Positions 27,067 through 38,709 of a stretch of DNA of 48,274 nt are shown here, one piece after another. Source of the DNA: Legionella brunensis (lineage in GTDB: Bacteria; Pseudomonadota; Gammaproteobacteria; Legionellales; Legionellaceae); NCBI RefSeq assembly GCF_001467025.1, contig NZ_LNXV01000011.1:100715-148988 (forward strand), written 5' to 3'. Each line of letters starts with the position of its first letter. Position 1 is the first letter of the stretch. Position numbers and translations under genes: made by a program. The notes beneath the pieces are model-generated. The model saw only the letters and a list, made by a program, of their open reading frames with translations, was not told where the DNA came from and did not search any database.

Positions 27067-29112
27067 ATGGCTAACACAACCAAAATCACTGAAGCATTAC
27101 GTGTGCAAAGCACCCTTGAGGGGAGCCCCAAAAAGTCTATGGAAAACGCACTCGAGATGAGCCCCAAAAAGTCCATGGGGCAAAAACAAATTTCTCCCTC
27201 TCCTTCCAAAGAAGATGAATCAATCCAACTGAGATCCAAAGCAGGGAACTCTGTCAGTTTAACTGCATCGCAATTGGAGAAATGGTTTGCAACTCTGGAG
27301 GCAAGAGAGTTAAAACAGGATAGAAAAGAAAAACATATCTATCACCCTAATGATCCCGAAGTAAACCCTTCTTACCTGGCGACAATATACCTTAGCCGTT
27401 ATGGTTTGAAGACAGCAAAAGATGTCATCACTTTCCTAAAGTCACCGGCTGGACGTGATGTTCAGGCCATGATTGGCGAGCGATTGGCCGAAATTGCCTC
27501 TATCGAAAATGAAATTCATCAACAACAATTAGATGCAGAAACCAGAAGACAACGAGCACTAGCGGCTCTCCTCTTAGGTTTACTTTATGAAAAAGAAGCC
27601 GAAGCCAAAATAAAGAACGCTGAAATACAAAAAGACATTGATAAAAAATTGCATCATACAACTGAGACTACAAGCGGGTCTACCTCAAAAAGCGAAGCCT
27701 ATGCAGCTGTAGCTGCCTATTCGGAATCTATTGCTGCTCTGGAGAAAATTTTAAAAGACAAAGTCAAAGAATCAGAGGAGCTCGAAGAGGAATTCGATAA
27801 GCTTGATGAACTGGCACTAGAGATTGCAAGTCGCTACCATCATCTGGATCAACATATTACGACACTTGATCATTTTGGGCTGCTAGTAAATTCGTTTTAT
27901 ATGAGCCATGAAGAGCGGATCAAAGCAATAGAAGCTCTCGAAGCTAAAATTAATCAGCTTAAAGGTCAAACTACTTCAAGCGCTGAAGCTGAACAAACAA
28001 GCCCTCATGAGCAAATCAGCACGATGTTGATTACCCTCTCCCTTATGCAAGCACAACTAAAATCACCAACTTCTACAATAGAGCTCATGGAAGCAAGGGC
28101 TAAGGATCTCGAAAAAACCCTGAAAAAACAAGCTAACAGTATTGGCGATTTACTTGCAGGTAATAGCGACAATAGCGAAAATGTTGAAAGTAGCGAAAGT
28201 AGGGAGCAACGAGCTAAACAGTTGCTTCATGAACACAATGGCCTACATGTTCAATTTGCAGGCCTCAATGATATGATTGGTGTGATGAAAGGAGAGAAAA
28301 AACTCTGGGACAAGCAGGGCCAACCAGTCACTTCCATTGATAAAGCTGCTTTTGTAATCTCTTCCAAAAAATCCCTTGTGTTTCATCAAGGTGAGTATTA
28401 TTTACTGAATGGCGAAGCCCCTGAAAACTTTGACGAGCTACCTCAAAAAGTCAAAGACGAAGCTAAAAGAAACTTCGATCAAGCTCGTCCAGAAATTACC
28501 AGTTTAAAAAGGCTCGTTCACCATAATAAACAATTAGAAGAACACGATTTCAGCCAAAGAAAAGAAGACCTTACTCAACGTAGCGAAATCATGCAAAAAG
28601 AAATGTTACTTCTTACCAATCAACTTACAAAACTTCAGTCTTCCAAGGCCAATATGGAAATCTTAATACAACAATTAGACAAACAAACGTCAAATGTTGA
28701 TACAAATACCACACCTTCTGTATCCATCCCAACACTTAAACCAACTTTGAGTAAGGGGTCAAAAACGACAACAAATAATAATACTGCGGCTTATGTGCAG
28801 GGTTATAAACATACATTGTTATTGATGAGAAATAACCCTACCCCTGACTCAGTGCAGCGGCTAAGAAATTTTTTCATGGGGCCTGATGGTAAAACACCAG
28901 TTCCATCCACCATAGAAACTATTCTTTCTAGTATTAAGTACGGTAGGCCTATACCGTTGCAAACCATGCAAAATTTGTTGCAAAACATGAATCGCTTAGG
29001 ATTAGCAATGGCCGGACCAAACAGGAGAGCGCTCCAAACTCCTGAGTTGATCGAAGAAGTAAATACTGCTCCATCCCCTTTTAAAAGAAATCTCACGCCA
29101 AAACCTTACTAA
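27067..29112 (+). CDS. Coiled-coil unknown protein, candidate effector
   Basis: This 681-residue protein has no family I recognise. Residues 20-25 and 32-37 are two copies of SPKKSM in a basic N-terminal tail. Residues ~50-135 form a small domain (NPSYLATIYLSRYGLKTAKDVITFLKSPAGRDVQ). Long heptad-rich helices follow at about 130-200, 215-300, 330-360 and 500-545, alternating Glu/Lys with Leu/Ile. The C-terminal ~100 residues are helical, beginning AAYVQGYKHTLLL. There is no signal peptide or membrane segment. GAGGG lies 7 bases before the ATG. The make-up resembles leaderless coiled-coil substrates of the Dot/Icm system, which is inference. The gene is bracketed by a palindrome upstream and a hairpin downstream. 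Confidence 0.65.
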   Translation: MANTTKITEALRVQSTLEGSPKKSMENALEMSPKKSMGQKQISPSPSKEDESIQLRSKAGNSVSLTASQLEKWFATLEARELKQDRKEKHIYHPNDPEVNPSYLATIYLSRYGLKTAKDVITFLKSPAGRDVQAMIGERLAEIASIENEIHQQQLDAETRRQRALAALLLGLLYEKEAEAKIKNAEIQKDIDKKLHHTTETTSGSTSKSEAYAAVAAYSESIAALEKILKDKVKESEELEEEFDKLDELALEIASRYHHLDQHITTLDHFGLLVNSFYMSHEERIKAIEALEAKINQLKGQTTSSAEAEQTSPHEQISTMLITLSLMQAQLKSPTSTIELMEARAKDLEKTLKKQANSIGDLLAGNSDNSENVESSESREQRAKQLLHEHNGLHVQFAGLNDMIGVMKGEKKLWDKQGQPVTSIDKAAFVISSKKSLVFHQGEYYLLNGEAPENFDELPQKVKDEAKRNFDQARPEITSLKRLVHHNKQLEEHDFSQRKEDLTQRSEIMQKEMLLLTNQLTKLQSSKANMEILIQQLDKQTSNVDTNTTPSVSIPTLKPTLSKGSKTTTNNNTAAYVQGYKHTLLLMRNNPTPDSVQRLRNFFMGPDGKTPVPSTIETILSSIKYGRPIPLQTMQNLLQNMNRLGLAMAGPNRRALQTPELIEEVNTAPSPFKRNLTPKPY

Positions 29113-29124
29113 TACTTGCTTCGT

Positions 29125-29162
29125 AGCCGCAACTCTTCTAACATGGACAGAATGTTGCGGCT
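29125..29162 (+). terminator. Stem-loop after the coiled-coil gene, possible terminator
   Basis: AGCCGCAAC (29125-29133) pairs perfectly with GTTGCGGCT (29154-29162). TTCT/AGAA inside extends the stem after a small bulge. It lies 12 bases after the stop at 29112 and 14 bases before the next ATG. No T run follows, so it may act as a factor-dependent end or an RNA-stabilising structure rather than a classic terminator. Confidence 0.5.
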
Positions 29163-29176
29163 CTAGCGAAAAAACC

Positions 29177-29734
29177 ATGATGACTGATAAATTGTTTGAT
29201 AATCAATCAATTATTGTAACTTTAGATGTTGATGCTTTTTTATTTGACAGACTTAAGCAAATAGCTAGTGTTGGCTTTGCAGTTGTTGAAATTAACAGTA
29301 GTGAGCAAGAAATTTTAAAAACAGTTTTGCAAGATTTTCCTTCTTTGCGTATTGGAGCAGGCAATATTACGAATACTCAACAACTGGAGGATAGTTATCA
29401 AGCGGGGGTTCATTTCGCCTCTAGCCCAGGCTTTTTACCAGCAATTGCACAAACAGCAGCAATTTATTCGATGAATTATCTGCCAGGTATAGCTACCATT
29501 TCAGAAGCTATGCAAGTTATGGCTTTAGGTTATCATCAAGCAAGACCCTATCCTGCAAATCTTACCTTTTGCGCATCATTGAATAAATGTTTGCCTATGC
29601 TACGATTATTTCCAGCAGAAATTGAGTGGGATGAAGCTGAGCACTATCTGAGTCTGCCGGCTGTTGCGGCAGTTAGCATTATAAATCCCGAGAGCAAGCA
29701 GTTACATGCTCTATCGACTGGGGTTTTTGCATAA
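29177..29734 (+). CDS. KDPG/KHG aldolase-like protein lacking the Schiff-base lysine
   Basis: The family (Eda) cleaves 2-keto-3-deoxy-6-phosphogluconate to pyruvate and glyceraldehyde-3-phosphate in the Entner-Doudoroff path. Recognisable family blocks are the N-terminal strand SIIVTLDV, FAVVEINSSE (Glu aligned with the catalytic Glu of LEVTLRT), RIGAGNITNTQQLEDSYQAG, FASSPGF, PGIATISEAM and RLFPAE. In active enzymes the last block is K-[FL]-FPAE, whose Lys forms the Schiff base; here it is Arg. The C-terminus is also short (185 residues against about 205-215), and the phosphate-binding TGG segment is not visible. The reading frame is intact, so it is not a decaying gene. It overlaps the end of lspA by 24 bases, convergently. 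ATG 29180 is an alternative start. Confidence 0.75.
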   Translation: MMTDKLFDNQSIIVTLDVDAFLFDRLKQIASVGFAVVEINSSEQEILKTVLQDFPSLRIGAGNITNTQQLEDSYQAGVHFASSPGFLPAIAQTAAIYSMNYLPGIATISEAMQVMALGYHQARPYPANLTFCASLNKCLPMLRLFPAEIEWDEAEHYLSLPAVAAVSIINPESKQLHALSTGVFA

Positions 29735-30178
29735 ATCAATAAGTAAGAAAAAAGCCCCGATACAAATGGCACTATCAGCCAGATTGAAGACGGGCCAATG
29801 ATGATTCTTATAATAGACATCAATAAAATCAATTACATGCCCCAAAGCTGCTCTGTCATATAAATTTCCTACAGCTCCGCCAAGTATAAGACTCACGGCA
29901 AGTGATTGAAGTTTAGCTTTAGGGGGTAAGCGAATTAACCAGATTATTAAGAAAATACTCATTAAGATACTAAAGCTGGCAAAAAACCAGCGATGCCACC
30001 CCCCTGTGCCACTAAGAAAGCTAAATGCTGCTCCCGTGTTATAAGCCAAGGTGAAATTAACCATAGGCAGTAATGCTTCGGGCTGATAAGGCACAAAAGT
30101 TGTAGCAGCCCAATATTTAGACCATTGATCAACCAAAATAACTGCAATGCTTAACAAAAACCAAGGCCATTTTTTCAT
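29711..30178 (-). CDS. lspA: Lipoprotein signal peptidase (signal peptidase II)
   Basis: This inner-membrane aspartyl protease cleaves the signal peptide of diacylglyceryl-prolipoproteins. It has four membrane segments, and the two catalytic Asp regions are visible in [19 protein letters not shown] and [20 protein letters not shown] and the opening [20 protein letters not shown] are family signatures. At 155 residues it is normal length. The ATG overlaps the ileS stop by 4 bases, the classic ribF-ileS-lspA arrangement. The window encodes likely substrates, the two adaptor lipoproteins at 1864 and 38558. Confidence 0.97.
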   Translation of the reverse strand: MKKWPWFLLSIAVILVDQWSKYWAATTFVPYQPEALLPMVNFTLAYNTGAAFSFLSGTGGWHRWFFASFSILMSIFLIIWLIRLPPKAKLQSLAVSLILGGAVGNLYDRAALGHVIDFIDVYYKNHHWPVFNLADSAICIGAFFLLIDLCKNPSR

Positions 30179-32973
30179 GCGAAATGTCTCACTTCATCCC
30201 GACCACTAATATTATCGACACAACGTTGGCACAACTCCGGATGATTTGCATCAGCACCTACATCTTCTCGTCTATGCCAGCAACGATCACACTTTTCATA
30301 ATTGCTTGGATGCACAATGATAGCTACCCCTAACTCATCATTAGCAATGCTTTTATCCGTGCAAGCAGCCATAGGTTGAACCTCAGTAGCAGAAGTAATT
30401 AAAACAAATCTTAGTTCATCACCCAATTTATCAAGCAAAGGAAAAGTCTTATCGTCTGCATAAATCGTTACTTGCGCTGCCAAAGCTGAGCCAATTAATC
30501 CTTCCTTACGTTGATTCTCCAATGCTTTGTTAACTTCATCACGAATAGCCTGCAATCGCTCCCAATATGCCATATCCACATCGTCTATTGCGGGCCATTG
30601 CTCATACCATCGCTCTATAAAAACAGACTCACTGTTCTGCCCTGGAATAACCTGCCAGATTTCTTCTGCAGTAAATGACAAAATTGGAGCTAGCCATCGC
30701 GTCAGTGCATGGATGATATGAAACATTGCTGTTTGACAGGAGCGTCTGGCTATACTGTTTTTAGCCGTGGTATATTGACGATCCTTAATGACATCCAGGT
30801 AAAAACTACCCATATCCACAGCACAGAAATTATGAATTTTCTGATAAATTACGTGGAAATGATAATTTTTATAAGCCTCTATAATTTCCTCTTGTAATTG
30901 CTGTGAACGCTTGATTGCCCAACGATCTAGCTCGACGAGTTGATTCGCAGGAATACAATCTGTTTCAGGTATAAAATCAAACAAATTAGCTAGCAAAAAA
31001 CGCGATGTGTTGCGAATTCTGCGGTAAGCATCCGCATTACGTTTAATAATTTCTTCTGAGATACTAACCTCATGACGATAATCTGTTGAAGAAACCCATA
31101 AACGCAAAATATCCGCTCCATGCTGGTTGATCAACTTATCTAAAGCAACATAATTTCCTTTAGATTTGGACAATTTTCTACCTTCTGCATCCACAGTATA
31201 GCCGTGGGTTAAGACACTCTTATAAGGAGCATGTCCATAAATAGCTACCGCCGTGGTTAAGGAAGAGTTGAACCATCCTCGGTGTTGGTCGGAACCCTCA
31301 AAATACACGTCTGCAGGCAAACCTAACTCTGCATTTTGCTTTAAGACACAGTAATGGGAGACTCCTGAATCAAACCAAACATCAAGTGTATCGGTTATCT
31401 TCTCATAGTTCTTGGCATCTGCTCCTAAAAATTCGTTGATATCAAGATCAAACCAGGCATCAATACCTTGCTTTTCCATTCTAGTCGCTATTTTCTCAAT
31501 TAATTCAACCGTATTTGGGTGTAGTTCACGACTATTTTTGTGAACAAATAAAGTCATGGGTGTTCCCCAGGCTCGTTGGCGAGAAATACACCAGTCAGGA
31601 CGAGTCTCTACCATATTTGCAATACGTGCCTTACCCCATTCAGGTATCCAGTTGACCTTATTAATTACCGCAGCTATCGAATGACGTAGGCCATTCTTAT
31701 CCATAGCAATAAACCATTGTGGGGTAGCAAGAAAAATCATTGGAGTTTTATGACGCCAGCAATGAGGGTAACTGTGGCGAATAGATTCATGATGAAGAAG
31801 CACAGTACGCTCATTAAGAGTTTCTATGATTCTATCATTGGCTTTGAGTACAGAAAGACCTGCAAATAAAGGAACTTCCGCATGATAACAGCCATTCGTT
31901 AAAACAGGATTAATTAAAGGCAAATTATAGGCTAAGCCAACTTGATAATCTTCTGGACCATGAGCAGGCGCAGTATGTACACAGCCAGTACCCGCATCTG
32001 TTGTTACATGTTCGCCTAAAATGATGGGAACTTGTCTATCATTGAACGGATGTTGTAGAGCAATTCTTTCAAACTGTTTACCTTTGGCATTACCGACAGT
32101 TTTATAATCTTTATACCCATAACGAGTCATTACTGACTCAACAAGATCAGCAACTACTAAAAAATACTGTTGATTGACTTCTAATAATAAATAGTCAAGC
32201 TCAGGGTGTAAGCACACCGCTTCATTGGCTGGTAGGGTCCAAGGCGTTGTTGTCCAGATAGGCACAATCACTGGTTTAACAGGTAGACTCTCTGATATTA
32301 CCGAGATCAAATCTTTGGGTTGCACTGCAAAAAAAGCAACGTCAATTGAAGGCGATGTTTTATCTTCGTAGTCAACCTCAGCTTCAGCTAAGGCAGAACC
32401 GCAATCAACACACCAATGAACCGGCTTAAATCCCTGCTGCAAGTGACCATTCTCAATGACTTTACCAAGAGCACGAATAATATTGGCTTCATAAGAATAA
32501 TCCATCGTGACATAAGGATGCTCCCAGTCACCAAAAACACCCAAGCGTTTAAATTCCTCGCGTTGGATATCAATCTGACTTGCCGCATATTCCCGACATT
32601 TTAAGCGGAATTCACTAGCACTTACTTTCATGCCAGCTTTGCCTATTTTCTTTTCTACATTGAGTTCAATCGGTAAACCGTGGCAATCCCAACCTGGAAC
32701 AAAAGGAGTATCAAAGCCACTCAGACATTTAGATTTATTAATAATGTCTTTCAAAATCTTGTTAAGAGCATGACCGCAGTGCAAATGTCCGTTTGCATAA
32801 GGAGGACCATCGTGAAGAATAAACCGCTCGCAGTTTTGACGGGCTTCCCTAATTTTTTCATAAATACCTTTGGACTCCCAGTCAGCTAACATTTGAGGCT
32901 CGCGCTGTGCGAGGTTAGCTTTCATTGGAAACGTTGTATCTGGTAAATTTAAGGTATCTTTATATTCTGCCAT
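30175..32973 (-). CDS. ileS: Isoleucyl-tRNA synthetase
   Basis: This class I synthetase charges tRNA-Ile. The HIGH motif appears as [16 protein letters not shown] (~56-71) and KMSKS as KLSKSKGN. The editing domain holds [16 protein letters not shown] and [16 protein letters not shown], and WFDSGVSHY is present before the anticodon-binding domain. The C-terminal zinc finger is complete (CDRCWHRR and LCQRC). The length of 932 residues matches the gammaproteobacterial type I enzyme. It lies 70 bases downstream of ribF and overlaps lspA by 4 bases. Confidence 0.98.
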   Translation of the reverse strand: MAEYKDTLNLPDTTFPMKANLAQREPQMLADWESKGIYEKIREARQNCERFILHDGPPYANGHLHCGHALNKILKDIINKSKCLSGFDTPFVPGWDCHGLPIELNVEKKIGKAGMKVSASEFRLKCREYAASQIDIQREEFKRLGVFGDWEHPYVTMDYSYEANIIRALGKVIENGHLQQGFKPVHWCVDCGSALAEAEVDYEDKTSPSIDVAFFAVQPKDLISVISESLPVKPVIVPIWTTTPWTLPANEAVCLHPELDYLLLEVNQQYFLVVADLVESVMTRYGYKDYKTVGNAKGKQFERIALQHPFNDRQVPIILGEHVTTDAGTGCVHTAPAHGPEDYQVGLAYNLPLINPVLTNGCYHAEVPLFAGLSVLKANDRIIETLNERTVLLHHESIRHSYPHCWRHKTPMIFLATPQWFIAMDKNGLRHSIAAVINKVNWIPEWGKARIANMVETRPDWCISRQRAWGTPMTLFVHKNSRELHPNTVELIEKIATRMEKQGIDAWFDLDINEFLGADAKNYEKITDTLDVWFDSGVSHYCVLKQNAELGLPADVYFEGSDQHRGWFNSSLTTAVAIYGHAPYKSVLTHGYTVDAEGRKLSKSKGNYVALDKLINQHGADILRLWVSSTDYRHEVSISEEIIKRNADAYRRIRNTSRFLLANLFDFIPETDCIPANQLVELDRWAIKRSQQLQEEIIEAYKNYHFHVIYQKIHNFCAVDMGSFYLDVIKDRQYTTAKNSIARRSCQTAMFHIIHALTRWLAPILSFTAEEIWQVIPGQNSESVFIERWYEQWPAIDDVDMAYWERLQAIRDEVNKALENQRKEGLIGSALAAQVTIYADDKTFPLLDKLGDELRFVLITSATEVQPMAACTDKSIANDELGVAIIVHPSNYEKCDRCWHRREDVGADANHPELCQRCVDNISGRDEVRHFA

Positions 32974-33043
32974 TTCATCTACTCTACTAAAAAACGTTAA
33001 GTTGCGAAGAAGTATATTTCACTATTTTGGCCAAACCAGCCCC

Positions 33044-33979
33044 CTAGACTCCTGGTATCGCACAAAAATAAGCTTTAGCCGCATTAACATCATCATGAAT
33101 TTGCTTTATCAAAGCATCTATTGAAGAAAATTTAATCTCATCTCGCAACTTGTGCAAGAAGAATACTTGCAGCATCTCTCCATATAGATTTTCATCGAAA
33201 TCAAACAAGTGGATTTCAAGAACATTTTTGGTGCCATCAACAGTAGGTCTACTTCCCAGATTAGCAACTCCTGTAAACCATAGTCCATTTCTTTCTATCT
33301 GCACACAGAACACACCTTTTAAGGGTAACGAAAGCCTGTGCATGCTTAAATTAGCCGTGGGTATTCCCCACTGCCTTCCACGCCCATCCCCTCGAATAAC
33401 CCGACCACAAAGCGTAAAGGTCCTTCCTAACAGTATAGAAGCTCGATTAAGATCTCCCTTCGCTAAAGCTTCTCTAATCTTAGTCGAGCTGATACGTTCA
33501 CTTTCTAAAGCAACATCAGGAAAAGTCTCAACACAACAGTCTTGCTCTTTCCCCATTTCTCGAATTAAATGAACGTCACCTTTTCGCTGTTGGCCAAAGC
33601 GAAAATCCTCTCCGACCAATAGATATTTTATCTGCAATAATGAAAAGAAATAATGCCTTGCAAAATCTTCAGCTGCCATTAAAGCAAGTTCTTTATTAAA
33701 TTTCAGGCAGCACACATAATCAATATTATAATGTTTGAATACTTCTAATTTTTCACGCAGACTTGATAGTCTAGCTGGAGATTGCTGTTTATGGAAAAAC
33801 TCACCTGGCTGGGGCTCAAACAATAAAACAACCGAAGGCAATTGCAGACGATTTGCATGCGTCAGCAATTTGGTTAATAAAGCCTGATGCCCACGATGCA
33901 CGCCATCAAAATTACCAATCGTTGCAACCGTGCCCTGCGAAAAACAGGAGATGTTATCTAATCCACGCAGCAGCTTCAT
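33044..33979 (-). CDS. ribF: Bifunctional riboflavin kinase / FAD synthetase
   Basis: RibF phosphorylates riboflavin to FMN and adenylates FMN to FAD. The N-terminal FMN adenylyltransferase domain has TVATIGNFDGVHRGHQALL, VLLFEPQPGEFF and LLVGEDFRFG. The C-terminal riboflavin kinase domain has VIRGDGRGRQWGIPTANL and VANLGSRPTV. The frame is open back to 34069, but those 30 extra residues are a hydrophobic run not found in RibF. The Met at 33979 (MKLLRGLDNI) is the usual family start, giving 311 residues. It is the first gene of the ribF-ileS-lspA operon. The 257 bases upstream hold no gene I can support. Confidence 0.96.
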   Translation of the reverse strand: MKLLRGLDNISCFSQGTVATIGNFDGVHRGHQALLTKLLTHANRLQLPSVVLLFEPQPGEFFHKQQSPARLSSLREKLEVFKHYNIDYVCCLKFNKELALMAAEDFARHYFFSLLQIKYLLVGEDFRFGQQRKGDVHLIREMGKEQDCCVETFPDVALESERISSTKIREALAKGDLNRASILLGRTFTLCGRVIRGDGRGRQWGIPTANLSMHRLSLPLKGVFCVQIERNGLWFTGVANLGSRPTVDGTKNVLEIHLFDFDENLYGEMLQVFFLHKLRDEIKFSSIDALIKQIHDDVNAAKAYFCAIPGV

Positions 33980-34236
33980 GCTTATAAATAATAAAAAGAA
34001 AAAGATTATACCGAGTTTACAAGCAGATTGCGAAATTAATCTAGGTAGAACATTAACAAAATCCAGCAATTTAACGCTTTGCTTTCATTGCAAAGCTGTT
34101 TGCTCATCAGCAGCTTAATGAAAACCAAGTAAGAATTTACAGCTGTTAAGTTCCTCTTAGCAAAAACGGCGTATTATTCCCGCCCAACAGGATAAATGAT
34201 AACCAAAGTGACCAATAAATAGTCATTCGCAATTAC

Positions 34237-37200
34237 CTAGTTAATGCCGTGTAGTTTTTTACCGAAGTGTCGACGCACTACTACAAAAAATACAGGTACA
34301 AAAAAAATCGCCAGGATAGTAGCCGTCAGCATTCCGCCTGCTACCCCAGTACCTACCGCATTTTGCGATCCTGAACCAGCGCCTGTGCTAAGCACTAACG
34401 GTAAAACACCGAAAATAAAGGCCATAGAAGTCATTAAAATCGGACGCAAACGCATGCGTGCCGCTTCAAGGGTCGCCTCAATCAATCCTTTATTTTCTTT
34501 TTCAATCAAGTCCTTGGCGAATTCAACTATCAAGATGGCATTTTTTGCAGATAAGCCAATGGTAGTCAAAAGACCCACTTGGAAATACACATCATTGTTT
34601 AGCCCACGTAAGTAAGTAGCTAACAACGCTCCAATGACACCTAATGGTACAACTAGCATCACCGAGAATGGAATTGACCAGCTTTCATATAAGGCCGCCA
34701 AACATAAAAAGACAACAATCAAAGAAATGGTATATAACAGAGGTGCTTGTGAGCCCGATAAGCGTTCTTGATAAGACATTGCAGTCCAATCAAAGCCTAT
34801 TCCCGATGGTAGCTTTGACGCTAATTTTTCCATTAACTGCATAGCCTCTCCCGTACTTTTACCCGGACCCGCTTCTCCTAAAATTTCCATAGAAGGTAAA
34901 CCATTATAGCGCTCCAAGCGAGGAGAACCATATTCCCAATAAGTTTTGGTAAATGCAGAAAATGGTACCATTTGCCCATCTTTTCCTCTTATATACCAAG
35001 TTTTGATATCATCGGGTAACATTCTAAATTTGGCATCGGCTTGCACATAAACTTTTTTGACCCGTCCTCTATCAATAAAGTCATTGACATAAGTGCTTCC
35101 CAAGTTAGTGGAGATAGCCTGATTAATATCAGTTATTGCTACTCCCATGGCCTCTGCTTTTACCTGATCAATCTCAAGCCTGAATTCCGGAGTGTCTTCT
35201 AAACCGTTAGGGCGAACGCGAACTAAGGCATCTGGATGTTTTCCTATCATCTCCAGAAGTTGATTACGAGCTTTCGTCAATTTTTCATGCCCCAAACCTC
35301 CCCTATCAATTAACTCAAAATCAAACCCGGTCGCTGTACCAAGCTCAATGATTGCCGGCAAATTAAAGGGAAACACCAACCCATCTTTGATTTGACCAAA
35401 AGCCTTTGTAGCTCTGGAAATAATTGCAGAAACGTTATTTTTTGCACCTTTTCGTTTTTCCCAATCCTTTAATGTCACAAAAGCAATGCCTGCATTTTGC
35501 CCTCTCCCGTTAAAACCAAAACCAACAACAGTAAATACTGAAATTACATTATTTTTTTCCTCAGTAAGGTAGTAATCTGTAATTTGGTCAGCCACTTTTT
35601 GCGTACGCTGTTGGGTAGCCCCCGCAGGCAATTGCATCATCGTTAACAACATGCCTTGATCCTCATCCGGTAAAAAAGAAGAGGGCAAGCTAAGAAATAA
35701 ATAACCCACGCCCAAAATAACCAATAAATAAATCAGCAAATAACGCCCCGTTTGGACAAGGATTTTATTAACAGCATCATGATAAAGATGTGTCGCACGT
35801 TCAAAATTGCGATTAAACCAGCCAAAAAATCCTTTCCTATGACTGATCTCACTGGCTGTTGTTGTCTTCAAGATTGTTGCACAAAGGGCTGGCGTTAAAA
35901 CTAATGCTACCAAAACAGAAAGCGCCATAGCTGACACAATAGTCACTGAGAATTGACGATAAATTGCTCCTGTAGAACCATCAAAAAATGCCATAGGAAC
36001 AAAAACAGCAGACAATACCATGGCAATCCCTACCAAAGCCCCTTGAATTTGTCCCATGGAGCGACGTGTCGCCTCCTTAGGCTCTAAATTTTCTTCCACC
36101 ATGACCCGCTCGACGTTTTCTATCACGACAATAGCATCATCAACTAGTAAACCTATCGCCAAAACCATACCGAACATAGTTAACGTATTAATGCTAAAAC
36201 CAAAAACTGACAAGATAGCAAAGGTACCCAGCAGAACAACAGGTACAGCAATAGTGGGAATTAACGTGGCACGAAAATTTTGCAAGAAAAGATACATTAC
36301 AAGGAAAACAAGAATAATCGCCTCGATGAGGGTTTTAACCACCTCTCGAATAGAAAGCTTCACAAAAGGAGTGGTATCGTAAGGATAAACAACTTTAAAA
36401 CCGCGTGGAAAAAAGGGTGACATTTCAGCGATTTCATTTTTAATAGCTGCAGCAGTATCAAGCGCATTTGCCCCTACTGCAAGCTTTATCCCTAAACCTG
36501 CTGCTGGCGCACCATTATAATGCGAAAGTATATCGTAGTTTTCTCCCCCTAACTCTATGTGAGCTACATCCCGTAAACGAACTATAGAACCGTCCTGGTT
36601 TACCTTCAGTGAAATTTTCCCAAATTCTTCCGTTGTTTTTAGGCGAGTTTGCGCAATAATAGAAGCATTAAGCTGCTGTCCTGGAACCGCAGGAGTACCT
36701 CCTAGTTGCCCAGCAGCAATTTGATTGTTTTGTGCTCGAATCGCAAGAATTACATCACTCGGTGTTAGCTGGAAATTATTCAATTTATGCGGATCTAACC
36801 ATATACGCATCGCGTATTGAGAACCGAATAACTCGACATCGCCAACACCATTAAGACGACTAATTGGATCTTGAATATCAGAGGCTACATAGTCAGCGAG
36901 ATCATATTGATTCATACTGCCATCATCAGAAATTGCCCCTAATACCAGCAGGTAACTACTGCTTGATTTCTTAACATTAATACCTTGTTGCTGTACTTCC
37001 AGGGGAAGTCGAGGCATTGCAAGTTGTAATTTATTCTGTACCTGAACCTGGGCAATATCAGGGTCAGCCTCTGCATCAAAAGTAAGTGTAATGGTGACCG
37101 TGCCTGAAGAATCGCTCTGAGAGGCCATATACATAAGCCTGTCTATGCCGCTCATATTTTGTTCGATAATTTGCGTTACTGTATTTTCTACGGTTTTTGC

Positions 37201-37359
37201 ATCAGCTCCAGGATAAGTAGCTGAAATTTCAATTGCAGGAGGGGCTACATTGGGATATTGGGCTATTGGTAAATTAAAAATAGCTATAGAACCAGCCAGC
37301 ATGACAAGAATTGCAAGAACCCAAGCAAAAATAGGCCTGTCTATGAAGAAGTTAGACAT
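34237..37359 (-). CDS. RND multidrug efflux transporter (AcrB/MexB, HAE1 family)
   Basis: This inner-membrane proton-driven pump extrudes drugs and other hydrophobic compounds. At 1040 residues it is full length. It opens with the family-typical [27 protein letters not shown]. Visible blocks include [20 protein letters not shown], the TM4 proton-relay segment [18 protein letters not shown] with the paired Asp residues, and a C-terminal [27 protein letters not shown]. Twelve membrane segments and two large periplasmic loops are evident. It starts 2 bases after the adaptor gene stop. No outer-membrane channel gene follows, so a TolC encoded elsewhere must complete it. Confidence 0.97.
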   Translation of the reverse strand: MSNFFIDRPIFAWVLAILVMLAGSIAIFNLPIAQYPNVAPPAIEISATYPGADAKTVENTVTQIIEQNMSGIDRLMYMASQSDSSGTVTITLTFDAEADPDIAQVQVQNKLQLAMPRLPLEVQQQGINVKKSSSSYLLVLGAISDDGSMNQYDLADYVASDIQDPISRLNGVGDVELFGSQYAMRIWLDPHKLNNFQLTPSDVILAIRAQNNQIAAGQLGGTPAVPGQQLNASIIAQTRLKTTEEFGKISLKVNQDGSIVRLRDVAHIELGGENYDILSHYNGAPAAGLGIKLAVGANALDTAAAIKNEIAEMSPFFPRGFKVVYPYDTTPFVKLSIREVVKTLIEAIILVFLVMYLFLQNFRATLIPTIAVPVVLLGTFAILSVFGFSINTLTMFGMVLAIGLLVDDAIVVIENVERVMVEENLEPKEATRRSMGQIQGALVGIAMVLSAVFVPMAFFDGSTGAIYRQFSVTIVSAMALSVLVALVLTPALCATILKTTTASEISHRKGFFGWFNRNFERATHLYHDAVNKILVQTGRYLLIYLLVILGVGYLFLSLPSSFLPDEDQGMLLTMMQLPAGATQQRTQKVADQITDYYLTEEKNNVISVFTVVGFGFNGRGQNAGIAFVTLKDWEKRKGAKNNVSAIISRATKAFGQIKDGLVFPFNLPAIIELGTATGFDFELIDRGGLGHEKLTKARNQLLEMIGKHPDALVRVRPNGLEDTPEFRLEIDQVKAEAMGVAITDINQAISTNLGSTYVNDFIDRGRVKKVYVQADAKFRMLPDDIKTWYIRGKDGQMVPFSAFTKTYWEYGSPRLERYNGLPSMEILGEAGPGKSTGEAMQLMEKLASKLPSGIGFDWTAMSYQERLSGSQAPLLYTISLIVVFLCLAALYESWSIPFSVMLVVPLGVIGALLATYLRGLNNDVYFQVGLLTTIGLSAKNAILIVEFAKDLIEKENKGLIEATLEAARMRLRPILMTSMAFIFGVLPLVLSTGAGSGSQNAVGTGVAGGMLTATILAIFFVPVFFVVVRRHFGKKLHGIN

Positions 37360-37361
37360 TT

Positions 37362-38558
37362 CTAATTACCTTTTTGTTGTTTATCTGCAGGCATTTTTTC
37401 ATCGATAGTAATCTTATTTTGCTCAATAGTTACTTCTGTAGACTTTACTTTCATTCCTGATTTGACTTTCATATGCCCAGACACAATTATCTTATCACCA
37501 GCATTTAAACCACGAGTAACAAGCCATTTATCACCCACTGCCCTGATCGCTTCTATTTTGCGTAAGACAACAACCCCATTTGCATCCACAATTAATGCTG
37601 TTGCCTCTCCACGTGCATTGCGCGTAACTCCTTGTTGAGGAGCTAAAATTGCATGTTCTTTTATTCCCTCTTTTAAACGTGCACGCACAAACATGCCTGG
37701 TAAAAGCTCATGGTGAGGATTAGGGAAAATAGCACGTACCGTAATGGAACCGGTGGTTTCATCAACAGTAACATCAGAAAATTCCAAGATCCCAGTTTTA
37801 CTATAGAGAGAGCCGTCTTCTAATATTAGCTCAACCACAATATTGCTACTGTTCTTCTTCAAAAAACCACTAGCATACTCACGTCTTAAACGTAAAAAAT
37901 CCTTGCTTGATTGAGTAACATCAACATATATGGGATCAAGCTGATGCACTGAGGTTAAAGCCGTTGTTTGATTTTCGGTAACTAACGCTCCTTCCGTTAC
38001 ACTAGACTTACCGATACGTCCACTAATAGGCGAAATAACCTTTGTATAAATGAGATTAATACGCGCTTTCTCCAAAGCAGCTTCAGCAGCAATCACTGTT
38101 GCATCAGCCTGTTTAGCATTGGCAACAGCGGTATCATAATCTTGATGACTTACATAATTGGTACTGAGTAAAGGTTTATAGCGTTTCACTGTTAAGTGAT
38201 TAATTTCCGCATTGGCTTGTGCTTTAGCAAGGTCCCCCTTGGCACTGTCATAAGCTGCTTGATAGGGTGCGGGGTCAATCTGGTATAAGGACTGTCCTTC
38301 TTTAACATCACTACCTTCAACAAATTGGCGCTTTAAAATAATACCACTAACCTGCGGTCTAACCTCCGCTACACGGTAGGGACGTGTTCGCCCAGGTAAC
38401 TCCACAGTGAAAGTAAAAGGTTCGACTTTTAAAGTAACAACCCCAACCTCAGGCGTTTCTTCAGCAGATTGCTTTTTTTTGTCACTACAACTGAAAAGTA
38501 GAGGCAATGTAGCCAATAGCACTAGAACTACATTTGTTACACTACTTTTCTTTTTCAT
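37362..38558 (-). CDS. RND efflux periplasmic adaptor (AcrA/MexA-like lipoprotein)
   Basis: This is the adaptor for the RND pump in the same operon. A signal peptide ends in LLFSC, so Cys24 is the lipidated residue. Order of parts: half lipoyl motif ([31 protein letters not shown]), helical hairpin ([20 protein letters not shown]), second lipoyl half ([24 protein letters not shown]), beta-barrel, and membrane-proximal domain ending in a Lys-rich tail. The length of 398 residues is typical. No TetR-type repressor gene is adjacent, and the 151 bases upstream show no obvious operator. Confidence 0.95.
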   Translation of the reverse strand: MKKKSSVTNVVLVLLATLPLLFSCSDKKKQSAEETPEVGVVTLKVEPFTFTVELPGRTRPYRVAEVRPQVSGIILKRQFVEGSDVKEGQSLYQIDPAPYQAAYDSAKGDLAKAQANAEINHLTVKRYKPLLSTNYVSHQDYDTAVANAKQADATVIAAEAALEKARINLIYTKVISPISGRIGKSSVTEGALVTENQTTALTSVHQLDPIYVDVTQSSKDFLRLRREYASGFLKKNSSNIVVELILEDGSLYSKTGILEFSDVTVDETTGSITVRAIFPNPHHELLPGMFVRARLKEGIKEHAILAPQQGVTRNARGEATALIVDANGVVVLRKIEAIRAVGDKWLVTRGLNAGDKIIVSGHMKVKSGMKVKSTEVTIEQNKITIDEKMPADKQQKGN

Positions 38559-38709
38559 GGCACCTCAAGTTATTCTTAAAAAAGCCCCAAAATTACCTTA
38601 AACCAATGCTAATTTGGCAATTAACAATCCATTTTAATAACTATAGCATTAGAAGCTTATGTAAAACGATTTTGGTTAAAAAATGGTTATTCCGCATTTA
38701 TTAAGGATA

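Noticed and set aside
33980-34069. N-terminal extension of the ribF frame
   Set aside because: Its 30 residues are hydrophobic and absent from RibF proteins; the Met at 33979 is the family start.
36056-36382. 108-codon plus-strand frame within the RND pump gene
   Set aside because: It is antisense to conserved membrane segments of the pump, with no independent support.
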